NCBI GenBank assembly: GCA_900539835.1
Contig: UQDR01000005.1
Coordinates: 1 to 64,000 of the forward strand
DNA length: 64,000 bases
Source: an uncultured Ruminococcus sp.
GTDB lineage: Bacteria > Bacillota > Clostridia > Oscillospirales > Ruminococcaceae
Direction of reading: 5' to 3'
This document shows, one piece after another, positions 35,461 through 44,135 of this stretch; the stretch's first letter is position 1, and each line of letters starts with the position of its first letter. The position numbers and the translations under genes were made by a program. The notes under the pieces were generated by a model that made no database searches, was not told where the DNA came from, and worked only from the letters and a program-made list of their open reading frames with translations.

Positions 35461-37423
35461 ACTCTCCTCTTAGCTCAGCAATCTTATCACGCAGAAAGGC
35501 TGCATGCTCAAACTCAAGCATTTTAGCCGCTTCTTTCATTTGCTTTGTCAGCTTGTCAATAAGAGCCTCGGTTTCACGCTTAGACAGCTTTGCTTTCTGT
35601 CTTGCGGAATACTCAACCTCTTCCTTTGTTGAAATCTCAATAACGTCACGGATATCCTTCTTAATAGTCTTTGGAACAATTCCATGCTCCTCATTAAACT
35701 TCATCTGCAACGCACGTCTTCTCTCGGTTTCGGTTATGGCAAGCTCCATTGAACGTGTTACTGTGTCAGCATACATTATAACCTTACCCTCGGCGTTTCT
35801 TGCGGCACGTCCTATCGTCTGGATAAGCGAGCTCTCTGAACGCAGGAATCCCTCTTTATCAGCGTCAAGTATGGCAACCAAAGATACTTCCGGCAAGTCA
35901 AGTCCCTCACGAAGCAGGTTGATTCCCACAAGCACGTCAAATTCACCCAGACGCAGGTCACGGATTATTTCCATTCGTTCTATTGTATCAATATCATGGT
36001 GCATATATCTCACTGCTACGCCGAAGCTTTTGAGATATGATGTCAAATCCTCCGCCATTTTTTTTGTAAGTGTTGTAACAAGCACACGCTCTTTCTTTTC
36101 AATTCTTATATTGATTTCAGACAGCAGATCCTCAATTTGCCCCTGTGTAGGCCTTACCTGAATTTCAGGGTCAAGGAGTCCTGTGGGACGGATAAGCTGT
36201 TCAACGATCTGCTGTGATTTTTCTTTTTCTATAGGTCCGGGAGTTGCAGAAACAAAAACTGCTTGATTTATATGCTTATAAAATTCATCAAATTGCAGAG
36301 GTCTGTTATCCAAAGCTGACGGCAGACGGAAGCCGTAGTCGATAAGCGTTTGTTTTCTCGCTCTGTCACCTGCATACATTCCCCTTACCTGTGGCAATGA
36401 AACATGGGATTCATCCACCATAAGCAGAAAATCCTCCGGCAGATGGTCAAGCAGAGTATATGGAATTGCTCCTTTAGGACGTCTTACAAGCACTCTTGAA
36501 TAGTTTTCAATACCTGAGCAAAATCCCACTTCCTCCAGCATTTCCATATCATAATTGGTACGTTGAGCAATTCGCTGTGCTTCAATAAGCATATCATGCT
36601 CTTTGAAATAGGCAATACGCTCGTCAAGCTCATCTTTTATTTCTTCAATAGCTTCACGCATTTTTTCACGTCCGACAATATAATGGCTTGCAGGGAAAAC
36701 CGCCGCATGATTTAAAAATCTGAGAACCTCGCCTGTAAGTACGTTTATTTCGCATATCCTGTCAATTTCATCTCCGAAAAACTCAACTCTAAGGGCTGTA
36801 TCAGTAGAATTTGCGGGGTATATTTCCACGACATCGCCTCTGACTCTGAATTTATTTCTCACAAAATTCACATCATTGCGCTCATACTGGATTCCCACAA
36901 GCTGTGCAACAAGCTGTTCTCTTGATTTTTCCATACCCTTTCTTATAGAAACAACCATAGATTTATATTCCTCCGGATCACCGAGAGAATATATACAAGA
37001 AACAGACGCAACAATAATTACATCTCTTCGTTCGGCTATGGCAGTAGTAGCTGAGTGCCTTAACTTATCAATTTCATCATTTACAGACGAATCTTTTTCA
37101 ATATAGACATCCTTACTTGGAACATAGGCTTCAGGCTGATAATAGTCATAATATGAAACAAAATATTCAACTGCGTTTTCCGGGAAGAACTCCTTAAACT
37201 CGCTGCAAAGCTGAGCGGCAAGTATTTTATTATGGGCAAGAACGAGGGTCGGACGGTTCACTCTTTCAATAACATTTGCCATTGTAAAGGTTTTTCCTGA
37301 ACCGGTGACACCCAAAAGCGTCTGCTCCTTCATTCCTTTATTTATACCCTCAACCAGCTTATCAACCGCCTGAGGCTGGTCTCCTGCTAATTTATAATCC
37401 GACACTAATTTAAATCTATCCAT
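35456..37423 (-). CDS. uvrB: Excinuclease ABC subunit UvrB
   Basis: DNA-damage verification helicase-like subunit of UvrABC, 655 residues. Seen: Walker A GVTGSGKTFT (39-48), the beta-hairpin region YYDYYQPEAYVPSKD (near 92-106), MVDESHVSLPQ (DEAD-type box, near 337), QTIGRAARN (motif VI, near 538), and the C-terminal UVR motif (MLEFEHAAFLRDKI, near 636) that contacts UvrC. Transcribed before uvrA from its own promoter. No uvrC in the window. Confidence 0.98.
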   Translation of the reverse strand: MDRFKLVSDYKLAGDQPQAVDKLVEGINKGMKEQTLLGVTGSGKTFTMANVIERVNRPTLVLAHNKILAAQLCSEFKEFFPENAVEYFVSYYDYYQPEAYVPSKDVYIEKDSSVNDEIDKLRHSATTAIAERRDVIIVASVSCIYSLGDPEEYKSMVVSIRKGMEKSREQLVAQLVGIQYERNDVNFVRNKFRVRGDVVEIYPANSTDTALRVEFFGDEIDRICEINVLTGEVLRFLNHAAVFPASHYIVGREKMREAIEEIKDELDERIAYFKEHDMLIEAQRIAQRTNYDMEMLEEVGFCSGIENYSRVLVRRPKGAIPYTLLDHLPEDFLLMVDESHVSLPQVRGMYAGDRARKQTLIDYGFRLPSALDNRPLQFDEFYKHINQAVFVSATPGPIEKEKSQQIVEQLIRPTGLLDPEIQVRPTQGQIEDLLSEINIRIEKKERVLVTTLTKKMAEDLTSYLKSFGVAVRYMHHDIDTIERMEIIRDLRLGEFDVLVGINLLREGLDLPEVSLVAILDADKEGFLRSESSLIQTIGRAARNAEGKVIMYADTVTRSMELAITETERRRALQMKFNEEHGIVPKTIKKDIRDVIEISTKEEVEYSARQKAKLSKRETEALIDKLTKQMKEAAKMLEFEHAAFLRDKIAELRGES

Positions 37424-37461
37424 AGAGCCTCCAAAGCAAAAAAGAACTAACGTTTGATTTT

Positions 37462-37490
37462 ATTATACACTAATTTTTTATATTTGTAAA
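37462..37490 (-). promoter_or_regulatory. sigma-A promoter of uvrB-uvrA
   Basis: On the minus strand TTTACA (37490-37485), a 17-nt spacer and TATAAT (37467-37462), about 40 nt before uvrB. A clear clostridial LexA box was not recognised. Confidence 0.65.
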
Positions 37491-37586
37491 GTGCAAAATT
37501 CACAAATATATGATAATATAAAATTTAAATATTGCAGTTTTTAAAATAAAAATCTGTATGCAGGAAAAGGAGAAACGCCTTAAATC

Positions 37587-38549
37587 ATGAAAGAATTTAT
37601 TATAAACCGAAACGATTCAGGACAGCGCATGGACAAGTTTTTAACCAAAGCTGTGCCTTTGCTTCCAAAAAATTTAATGTATAAATATTTAAGGCTTAAA
37701 CGAATCAAGCTTAACGGAAAGCGGTGTGAAATATCCACTCGTATCTTAGAAGGTGATGTTGTTCAGCTATACATTAACGATGAATTTTTTGATAAAGACA
37801 ACAAGGTTACTCCGCAATTTATGAAAGCGCCGTCGTCATTGAATATTGTTTACGAAGACGAGAACATTATGCTTATTGACAAGAAGTGCGGTCTTGTTGT
37901 ACATGAAGATGAAAGCGGCACTGTTGACACGCTTATAAACAGGATTCATCACTATTTATACAACAAGAGAGAATATGATCCGAACAGGGAAAACTCATTT
38001 GCTCCGGCGCTATGCAACAGAATAGACAGAAATACCGGCGGAATTGTAATTTGCGCTAAAAATGCTGAAAGCTTAAGGATTCTTAATCAAAAAATTAAAG
38101 ACAGGGAGATCCACAAAAATTATCTTTGCGTTACCGTTGGAATTCCTCCCAAAAAACATGATGTTTTAACGGCTTATCATCAGCGTAATGAGCAGACAAA
38201 GGTTGTAAAGATATCCTCCCGCAAAAGCCCTGATAACAAAACTATGGTCACGGAATATAATGTAGTTAAAGTTAACAATGAGGATAATCTTGCATTATTG
38301 GATATAAACCTTATCACAGGCAGAACTCATCAGATCCGTGCACACATGGCATATGAGGGATATCCTCTTTTAGGCGATGGAAAATACGGGATTAATCGTA
38401 TAAACCGAATATATAATATTAAGACTCAGGCTCTTTATTCCTACAAGCTTTCTTTTGAATTCACCACCTCTGCCGGCTGTTTGGAATATCTGAACGGCAG
38501 GGTTTTCTGTGTGGAAAACATTTGGTTTGCTGACAGGTTCTTTAAATAA
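37587..38549 (+). CDS. RluA family pseudouridine synthase
   Basis: A 320-residue RNA pseudouridine synthase. The N-terminal S4 RNA-binding domain (GQRMDKFLTKAVPLLPK, near 12) is followed by the catalytic domain. That domain holds the RluA signature NRIDRNTGGIVICAKN (near 148-163) with the catalytic Asp, and GRTHQIRAHMAYEGYPLLGD (near 247). The modified site (23S rRNA or tRNA) cannot be deduced. Divergent from uvrB. AAAGGAG is about 10 nt before the ATG. No clear terminator follows. Confidence 0.92.
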   Translation: MKEFIINRNDSGQRMDKFLTKAVPLLPKNLMYKYLRLKRIKLNGKRCEISTRILEGDVVQLYINDEFFDKDNKVTPQFMKAPSSLNIVYEDENIMLIDKKCGLVVHEDESGTVDTLINRIHHYLYNKREYDPNRENSFAPALCNRIDRNTGGIVICAKNAESLRILNQKIKDREIHKNYLCVTVGIPPKKHDVLTAYHQRNEQTKVVKISSRKSPDNKTMVTEYNVVKVNNEDNLALLDINLITGRTHQIRAHMAYEGYPLLGDGKYGINRINRIYNIKTQALYSYKLSFEFTTSAGCLEYLNGRVFCVENIWFADRFFK

Positions 38550-38648
38550 CTCTTCGTCATAATGCACTATATTTCAACAGGTAATTTGTATTAACTACCA
38601 ATATTTCAGCATTAACATCTTTATAATTATGTAAATAATCAATTTTGC

Positions 38649-38677
38649 TTGCAAGAGAGCCGCAAATGTGATATAAT
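38649..38677 (+). promoter_or_regulatory. sigma-A promoter of the PHP-TSCPD pair
   Basis: TTGCAA (38649-38654), a 17-nt spacer and perfect TATAAT (38672-38677), with a start expected near 38684, about 27 nt before the ATG. Confidence 0.7.
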
Positions 38678-38710
38678 TAATTTGTTTAATAATTTCTTGG
38701 AGGGAATATT

Positions 38711-39577
38711 ATGATTGGTGATCTGCACTGTCATACGACCTTATCTGACGGTTCTTTGGGAATAGAAGAGGTCATTTTACAAGCCAAAAGAATGAATCTT
38801 GATTTTCTTGCCATAACTGATCACGACACCCTGTCATCTTCAAACAGAGCTCAGATTTTAGGCGAACGATACGGAGTCAAGATAATTCCTGCTGTTGAAC
38901 TTTCGGCATGGGACAAAAAGCGCAACACAAAGGTACATATTCTTTGTTATGCTCCACAAAAGCCTGACAGACTTGAGGGACTTTGTTTAAAGTCATGCGA
39001 AATCAGAAAAGAGTGTGCAAAGGACATGATTGAAAAAGTCATGGAGATTTATCCGATTCCTTCCGATGCTGTAAGGCTTTATACAAAAGGTTCAAAGAGC
39101 ATTTACAAACAGCACATAATGAGGACATTAGTAAACTATGGATATGCTACGGAATTATACGGTGAGATAAACGATGAGCTTTTTGGATATCCCAACGGCA
39201 AATGTCTTGTAACAAGAGAATATCCTGATGTTAACTTTGTGCTTGATTTGATTCACTCTGCCAAAGGCGTTGCCGTAATGGCGCATCCGTTCTTATATGA
39301 TAATATTGACCTTCTTAAGGAACTTATTGAAGCGGGAAAGATAGACGGAATTGAAGTTAATCACTATTCCAACAATGACGAGCAAAAATCTGAGCTTATC
39401 AGTTTAGCTAAAGAAAATGATCTTATTATGACCGGAGGTTCTGATTTCCATGGGCTTTATAACTCAACGGTCACACACATTGGAAGTCAGACAACAGATG
39501 AAGAAAATCTTGACAAGCTTTGCAGAAAGATCAGTGCCAACTCTCAAAAGGCAAGCAAATCACTTATCAAGCTATAA
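38711..39577 (+). CDS. PHP-domain phosphoesterase (YciV/RNase AM-like)
   Basis: A 288-residue PHP protein with DLHCHTTLSDGS (4-15), AITDHDT (near 36-42), VELSAW (near 65), MAHPFLYD (near 195) and GGSDFHG (near 240). The layout matches the YciV group, which removes 3' phosphates from 3',5'-nucleotides or trims short RNAs. A role as nucleotide bisphosphate phosphatase or exonuclease is inferred from family only. It is followed 29 nt later by a TSCPD gene, probably in the same transcript. Confidence 0.87.
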   Translation: MIGDLHCHTTLSDGSLGIEEVILQAKRMNLDFLAITDHDTLSSSNRAQILGERYGVKIIPAVELSAWDKKRNTKVHILCYAPQKPDRLEGLCLKSCEIRKECAKDMIEKVMEIYPIPSDAVRLYTKGSKSIYKQHIMRTLVNYGYATELYGEINDELFGYPNGKCLVTREYPDVNFVLDLIHSAKGVAVMAHPFLYDNIDLLKELIEAGKIDGIEVNHYSNNDEQKSELISLAKENDLIMTGGSDFHGLYNSTVTHIGSQTTDEENLDKLCRKISANSQKASKSLIKL

Positions 39578-39606
39578 TTAATCAAACACATAATGGAGGA
39601 ATATCA

Positions 39607-39855
39607 ATGAAAAAAATTAATTATAAACCTCGAGGCGTATGTTCCAGAGAGATTATTGTTGAAGTTGATGATAATGGCATTATACAAAACGTTAAATTTA
39701 TTGGCGGATGCAATGGCAACACAAGCGGAATTTCAAAGCTTGTGTCTGGCATGAAAGTTGATGATGTCATCGAAAAGCTTCAAAATGTAGACTGCAACGG
39801 TAGAGGTACTTCCTGCCCTGCACAGCTTGCGGAGGCTTTGAAATTAACTAAATAG
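39607..39855 (+). CDS. TSCPD domain protein (TIGR03905 type)
   Basis: An 82-residue protein starting at the ATG at 39607 with GGAGGAATATCA upstream; a longer frame running back into the PHP gene is unlikely. It ends with the TSCPAQLAEAL box (near 69-79) that names the TSCPD family, plus GVCSREI and GGCNGNT. Cys residues at about 11, 38, 62 and 70 suggest metal binding. The same fold occurs at the end of B12-dependent ribonucleotide reductases; the role of the stand-alone form is unknown. Confidence 0.88.
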   Translation: MKKINYKPRGVCSREIIVEVDDNGIIQNVKFIGGCNGNTSGISKLVSGMKVDDVIEKLQNVDCNGRGTSCPAQLAEALKLTK

Positions 39856-39870
39856 CATAATAAATAAAAA

Positions 39871-39905
39871 TTAACTCTCCGATTTTCGGAGAGTTTTTTA
39901 TTTTT
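39871..39905. terminator. Convergent terminator, TSCPD gene / EamA gene
   Basis: AACTCTCCGA/TCGGAGAGTT with a short loop and T-runs on both strands, between two convergent genes. Confidence 0.85.
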
Positions 39906-39918
39906 CATCATATTCTTT

Positions 39919-40860
39919 CTAAAGATTATTGATTTTATTGATTGTTTTATTTTTCGATGTATTTACAATATAGATACCGACACTGACTAAGCACAAGGAA
40001 ATCAGATTATTCCATGAGAAAATGTTTTCATGAAGGATAGCTGAGGACAGCAATGTGCCGAACACGGGAATTGTAAATCCAAAAACAGATACCTTTCCGA
40101 CAGGATTATATTTTAAGAGTGCTGTCCATATACTGAAAGCGGCGGCGGAAAGCATGGCAAGATAAAGCAAAAGAAAAATGGATTTAACATTAAAACCGTT
40201 TAGACTTCCTCCGGAAAGAAAACCTATCAGCAATAAGACTACGCCTCCGAAAATCAATTGAAATGCGGTAATGGCTGCCGGATTTTCTTTATCGGAAATA
40301 AGCTTGAGTGTAACGGTACTTACACCATAGGCAATTGAACAAATAAGTATAAATCCCTCTCCATTCGCCGTAAATCCGTTTTCAAGGGCATTGGGAACAA
40401 AGTTAACAATAATTACTCCGAGAAAACCGATTACACAGCCAATCGTCTTTCTGAACGTCATACGCTCGTTTTTCATAATAAAATGTGCAGTAATAATTGA
40501 AAAGAACACATTGGACGCATTTATGACCGAAGCCTTTGAGCCTGTGGTATTGGCAAGCCCGAGATAAAAGAACACATACTGGATGGTTGTTTGAAGAATA
40601 CCTTGAGCAAATATATATGGCACTGACTTTTTCTTTATTTTAATTATTTTTTTGTTACCGATGCTTGCTATTAAAAAAGTCAGAAGTCCGGCGAGAAAAA
40701 ATCTGAAGCCGGCAAACAGAATCTGACTTGCTGAGTCTTTTATCTGAAACAGCTCATAGCCAACCTTAACACATGGAAAAGCACTTCCCCACAAGGCACA
40801 GCAAAACAAAGCAAGCATAACAACAAATTTTGAGTTTTGAAAAATTGCTTTTTTATTCAT
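39919..40860 (-). CDS. DMT superfamily transporter, EamA type
   Basis: A 313-residue membrane protein with about ten hydrophobic segments in two EamA repeats of five. Repeat one starts near FVVMLALFCCALWGSAFPCVKVG (11-33) and includes YVFFYLGLANTTGSKASVI; repeat two starts near LICSIAYGVSTVTLKL (173). Drug/metabolite exporters of this family move amino acids, sugars or purines, and the substrate cannot be read from sequence. It has its own promoter and is monocistronic. Confidence 0.9.
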   Translation of the reverse strand: MNKKAIFQNSKFVVMLALFCCALWGSAFPCVKVGYELFQIKDSASQILFAGFRFFLAGLLTFLIASIGNKKIIKIKKKSVPYIFAQGILQTTIQYVFFYLGLANTTGSKASVINASNVFFSIITAHFIMKNERMTFRKTIGCVIGFLGVIIVNFVPNALENGFTANGEGFILICSIAYGVSTVTLKLISDKENPAAITAFQLIFGGVVLLLIGFLSGGSLNGFNVKSIFLLLYLAMLSAAAFSIWTALLKYNPVGKVSVFGFTIPVFGTLLSSAILHENIFSWNNLISLCLVSVGIYIVNTSKNKTINKINNL

Positions 40861-40903
40861 GAAAGCTTTCTCCGTTAATTATAAAATTAAAATATTACTT
40901 GAT

Positions 40904-40932
40904 ATTATATCACTTTCAAATATTTTATTCAA
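40904..40932 (-). promoter_or_regulatory. sigma-A promoter of the EamA transporter
   Basis: On the minus strand TTGAAT (40932-40927), a 17-nt spacer and TATAAT (40909-40904), about 45 nt before the ATG. Confidence 0.65.
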
Positions 40933-41028
40933 GGCTTCAACATTTAATATTTCATAAGAAAGCACAATCGGCACAGGCGTTTTTGCCCATGCCGATCATA
41001 GTTTAAAACATAATTTTATTATTCTTAA

Positions 41029-41442
41029 TTAGTCCCTGTCGCCGGTTCTGCATCTTGACTTACACAGAATGAGGCAAACTACAGAAATTATAATCAATGA
41101 AAGGAAAGCAATCAGCAAACCGGTAATAATTGCACCGATAACACCTGCAGAAGCGAAAGCGACACCTAAAAGAATCAGGGATGTGAGAACAGTTCCCAAA
41201 ATACCTGCAAGAATTACACGAAGAATTTGACACAGGCAATCATGCGTTCCTGCGGAAGCCGGTCTTGCTGTAATCAACAATATAGCAAGAAAAACAACTG
41301 CAATACCTAAAACCGCCCACAAAAATGCAGGAGTTACAGCAATAATTGCTATACCACGAAAGAATGCTGCAATAATACCAATGATTATACTTACAATAAT
41401 ACTAACTCTTACACAACTACATCTACAATCACAATTAGCCAT
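41029..41442 (-). CDS. Small four-helix membrane protein with Cys-rich ends
   Basis: A 137-residue protein I cannot assign to a named family. The N-terminus has alternating cysteines (MANCDCRCSC, Cys4, 6, 8, 10). Four hydrophobic segments follow (about 12-33, 40-60, 74-95, 98-127), with a DCLC pair in the middle loop and a Cys-containing tail (LILCKSRCRTGDRD). Similar Cys-tipped small membrane proteins occur in other clostridia, from memory. Metal binding or disulphide formation is possible but unproven. GGAGG is present upstream of the ATG. An inverted repeat (TATTCAC/GTGAATA) lies in its leader. Confidence 0.75.
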   Translation of the reverse strand: MANCDCRCSCVRVSIIVSIIIGIIAAFFRGIAIIAVTPAFLWAVLGIAVVFLAILLITARPASAGTHDCLCQILRVILAGILGTVLTSLILLGVAFASAGVIGAIITGLLIAFLSLIIISVVCLILCKSRCRTGDRD

Positions 41443-41564
41443 TTATTTTTCACCTCCCGTTAACTAATATATTCACGAGGTGTACAAGATGTGAATAAGC
41501 TTAATTATACGGCAAGTGACAAGACTGGCATTTAAATAACAAAATATAAATTTTTCTTTTTTTA

Positions 41565-41593
41565 TTGCAACACTTTTACAAATATTATATACT
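41565..41593 (+). promoter_or_regulatory. Promoter of the sigma factor/propeller operon
   Basis: TTGCAA (41565-41570), a 17-nt spacer and TATACT (41588-41593). The start is expected at about 41600, which is the A of the first in-frame ATG. That ATG would have no leader, so the downstream TTG start is favoured. Confidence 0.65.
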
Positions 41594-41626
41594 TATATTA
41601 TGACGGCGTCAAAAGAGGTGATCGGA

Positions 41627-42136
41627 TTGAGTGAAAGACAACTTGTATTAAAAGCTAAATCAGGTGATAAGAATGCTTTCTGTGAGCTTTATGGCATTTA
41701 TAAAGACAAGCTTTATCGCTATGCGTATTATCGGCTGACAAACGAAAACGATGCAAAGGACGCAGTTGCGGACTGTATTGTTTCATCTTTTGAGCAAATA
41801 TCTTCTTTGAAAAAAGCTGAAGCGTTTTCATCATGGATATTCAGGATTCTATACTGCTCCTGTAATAAATATATAAGCAATCAGGTGCAAAACAGGCAAT
41901 CGGTGAATTTCGGCGATATTGCCAATACATATCACGATAATGCAAAAATGGAGACCAAAACGGAAGTTATGCAGGCATTGGAATATTTAAATGATGACGA
42001 AAAAAATATCGTTGTTCTTTCCGTCTTTGGCGGAATGAAAAGCAGAGAGATTGCACAAATAATGAATATGAAATCCGGCAGCGTTCGTTCCAAGCTTTCA
42101 CGAAGTCTGAATAAAATGAGAACTTTTTTGGAGTGA
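41627..42136 (+). CDS. ECF-type RNA polymerase sigma factor
   Basis: 169 residues from the TTG at 41627, preceded by AGAGGTG six nt upstream. The longest frame begins at an ATG (41600) that coincides with the predicted transcription start. Region 2 covers AFCELYGIYKDKLYRYAYYR to the DAKDAVADCIVSSFEQI segment. Region 4 (EYLNDDEKNIVVLSVFGGMK...SREIAQIMN...KLSRSLNKMRTFL) has a clear helix-turn-helix. The next gene starts 6 nt later and probably encodes its membrane anti-sigma/sensor. Target promoters are unknown; autoregulation is usual for ECF factors. Confidence 0.88.
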   Translation: MSERQLVLKAKSGDKNAFCELYGIYKDKLYRYAYYRLTNENDAKDAVADCIVSSFEQISSLKKAEAFSSWIFRILYCSCNKYISNQVQNRQSVNFGDIANTYHDNAKMETKTEVMQALEYLNDDEKNIVVLSVFGGMKSREIAQIMNMKSGSVRSKLSRSLNKMRTFLE

Positions 42137-42142
42137 GTTAAT

Positions 42143-44092
42143 ATGACAGCAAAAAATAAAAACCTGAAATTTCTTAAAGAAAAAACGGAACAAGAGAACA
42201 TTTCAGTTCCTGATTCCCTTAGCAAAGAAAATATTTTTAATTTATTAAATGAAAAGGCTGCTGATCGTCCGCCCGAAAAAAAGATTGCCCATTCCATGAG
42301 GATTTCTTGGAAGGCAATGATCAGCATAGCTGCTTGTATTGCTGTTATGGTTTCAGCATTATCATTAAATAAATATTTTTCTGGTAAGAAAGATTTGTCT
42401 GCTTCGTCTTCAGGTACTGAATTTTCCAGTTATGATGAATTAAAAGAAGCTATTGAAAACCTTACAAAAGAAAATAAGGATTATAAATATGAATCTGTAA
42501 AACTTAGTCTTGATACGGACATACTCAATGAAACATCTCCTTCTACTTCATATAACGCCTCACAGGAAAATATAAATAAAGATATTTCATCAGAAACCAC
42601 TTATACTCAAGTATATGACATTGATGAGGGCGATGTAATCAAAAATGACGGAAAATATATTTATGTTCTTGACTGTTCCTATTCCATTATTAAAATCTAT
42701 GAGCCAAATAAAGAAAAAGCTGATCTTATTTCAACAACACATATTACTAAAAATGATGAATATTATGCATATGATATGTATCTTTATAATAACAAGCTGA
42801 TTGTCAATGCTGATTATTGTACTGATGACTATTATTACATTCATAAAACTATTACTGTAATATATGACATATCTGATAAAACCGATATAAAAGAAGTTCA
42901 GCGCTTCACACAGGACGGCAGTTATATTTCTTCAAGAATTATAGGAAATCAATTTTATTTAATTACAAATAAATATGTATATGAAAATAATCGGATTGAA
43001 GGCTATGCCCCATGTAAAGGACTTGACGGAAATTCAGAACCAATCGAACTGAAGGATATATGCTGTATTGAAAATCCTCAGCAGCCAAGCTATGTGATCG
43101 CAGGTTCAATTAATCTTGATACATGCGACAGCTTTACAGATACAAAAGCTGTATTAGGTGCAGGTGAGGATATCTATTGCAGTCAGAATAATCTCTATGT
43201 ATACAATTCTGATTATTCTACACTAACCGGCGAAACAAATATTATTAAATTCAGCCTTGATAATGGATCAATGAAACTTACCGCTCAAGGAAAAATAAAA
43301 GGAATTATAAATGATCAGTATTCATTAGATGAAAAAGATGATTATCTAAGAATTGCCGCAACATATGAAACCTCAGATGAATATAACCAGCTTGTTGTTC
43401 TTGATAAGGATCTGAATGAAGTCGGAAAAGTTGATGACTTTGCAAAAGGCGAATCTGTTCAAGCGGTAAGATATATGGACGATACCGCATATGTAATCAC
43501 CTTTGAACAGACCGACCCGCTGTTTGTTATAGACCTTTCTGACCCCACATCACCTGAAATCAAAGGTGAAGTCAAAATAACCGGATTTTCAAGCATGCTC
43601 CACCCCATTGATGAAAACACTATTCTCGGAGTGGGATTTGCCAATGAGGAAACTGAATACGGCGAGTGGATAGAAGGAATCAAGCTCGTTCTGTTTGACA
43701 TAAGCGACAGCTCAAATCCTAAGGTGCTTGACAGCGTAGTTTTCAAAAACACCTATTCCCAAGCCCAGTATGATCCAAAGGCTTTTATGGTAAACAATGA
43801 TAAAGGATATTATGCAGTTCCATATTCAGAATATATCAACTGGTCAGAAATAGAAGATTATGATAAATATAACGACGATGAAGATTATTATGTGAACTAT
43901 GAAACTGTATCCGGCGCCAAGACATTTATTATACAAAATAATAAGATAAACGTTACTAATGATTTCCTCATGAATGAAGAATATGCTGAAACTGACCGCT
44001 GTACTTATATCGGCGATTACATCTATATGATTGGCACAGATTATAGTGAAAGCTATGAAAACATGAGTAAAATCAAAGGCTATAAATATTAA
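42143..44092 (+). CDS. Membrane-anchored beta-propeller protein, putative anti-sigma/sensor
   Basis: A 649-residue protein. Residues 1-55 are cytosolic and charged, like the N-terminus of anti-sigma factors. One membrane segment (about 56-76) follows, then a Ser/Thr/Lys linker and an extracellular C-terminal beta-propeller domain of about 500 residues with the family signature DEGDVIKNDGKYIYVL (near 168-183). Later blades show repeated pairs such as YAVPYSEYINW and IYMIGTDYSES. The domain has no known enzymatic role. Being in an operon directly behind an ECF sigma gene, it is probably the membrane partner that holds or releases the sigma factor; this is inference. Confidence 0.82.
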   Translation: MTAKNKNLKFLKEKTEQENISVPDSLSKENIFNLLNEKAADRPPEKKIAHSMRISWKAMISIAACIAVMVSALSLNKYFSGKKDLSASSSGTEFSSYDELKEAIENLTKENKDYKYESVKLSLDTDILNETSPSTSYNASQENINKDISSETTYTQVYDIDEGDVIKNDGKYIYVLDCSYSIIKIYEPNKEKADLISTTHITKNDEYYAYDMYLYNNKLIVNADYCTDDYYYIHKTITVIYDISDKTDIKEVQRFTQDGSYISSRIIGNQFYLITNKYVYENNRIEGYAPCKGLDGNSEPIELKDICCIENPQQPSYVIAGSINLDTCDSFTDTKAVLGAGEDIYCSQNNLYVYNSDYSTLTGETNIIKFSLDNGSMKLTAQGKIKGIINDQYSLDEKDDYLRIAATYETSDEYNQLVVLDKDLNEVGKVDDFAKGESVQAVRYMDDTAYVITFEQTDPLFVIDLSDPTSPEIKGEVKITGFSSMLHPIDENTILGVGFANEETEYGEWIEGIKLVLFDISDSSNPKVLDSVVFKNTYSQAQYDPKAFMVNNDKGYYAVPYSEYINWSEIEDYDKYNDDEDYYVNYETVSGAKTFIIQNNKINVTNDFLMNEEYAETDRCTYIGDYIYMIGTDYSESYENMSKIKGYKY

Positions 44093-44095
44093 TGT

Positions 44096-44133
44096 AAAAC
44101 AGGGAAAGCAGATTTTTTGCTTTCCCTGTTTTA
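44096..44133. terminator. Convergent terminator, propeller gene / DUF1287 gene
   Basis: A 14-bp stem, AAACAGGGAAAGCA with its complement, then TTT. It lies between convergent genes and has A/T tracts on both sides. Confidence 0.85.
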
Positions 44134-44135
44134 GA

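Noticed and set aside
35553..36161. A 202-residue rightward ORF antisense to uvrB, the longest shadow frame in the window.
   Set aside because: It lies wholly inside a canonical uvrB frame, has no ribosome site and its composition is that of a reverse-strand shadow.
40967..40996. ATCGGCA/TGCCGAT hairpin downstream of the Cys-tipped membrane protein gene.
   Set aside because: It is in the right place for a terminator of the 41.0-kb gene, but the following tract is only weakly T-rich. Left uncalled.
41932..42327. A 131-residue leftward ORF across the sigma/propeller junction.
   Set aside because: It is antisense to two well-supported genes with good start signals and has low-complexity Ser/Phe-rich content.
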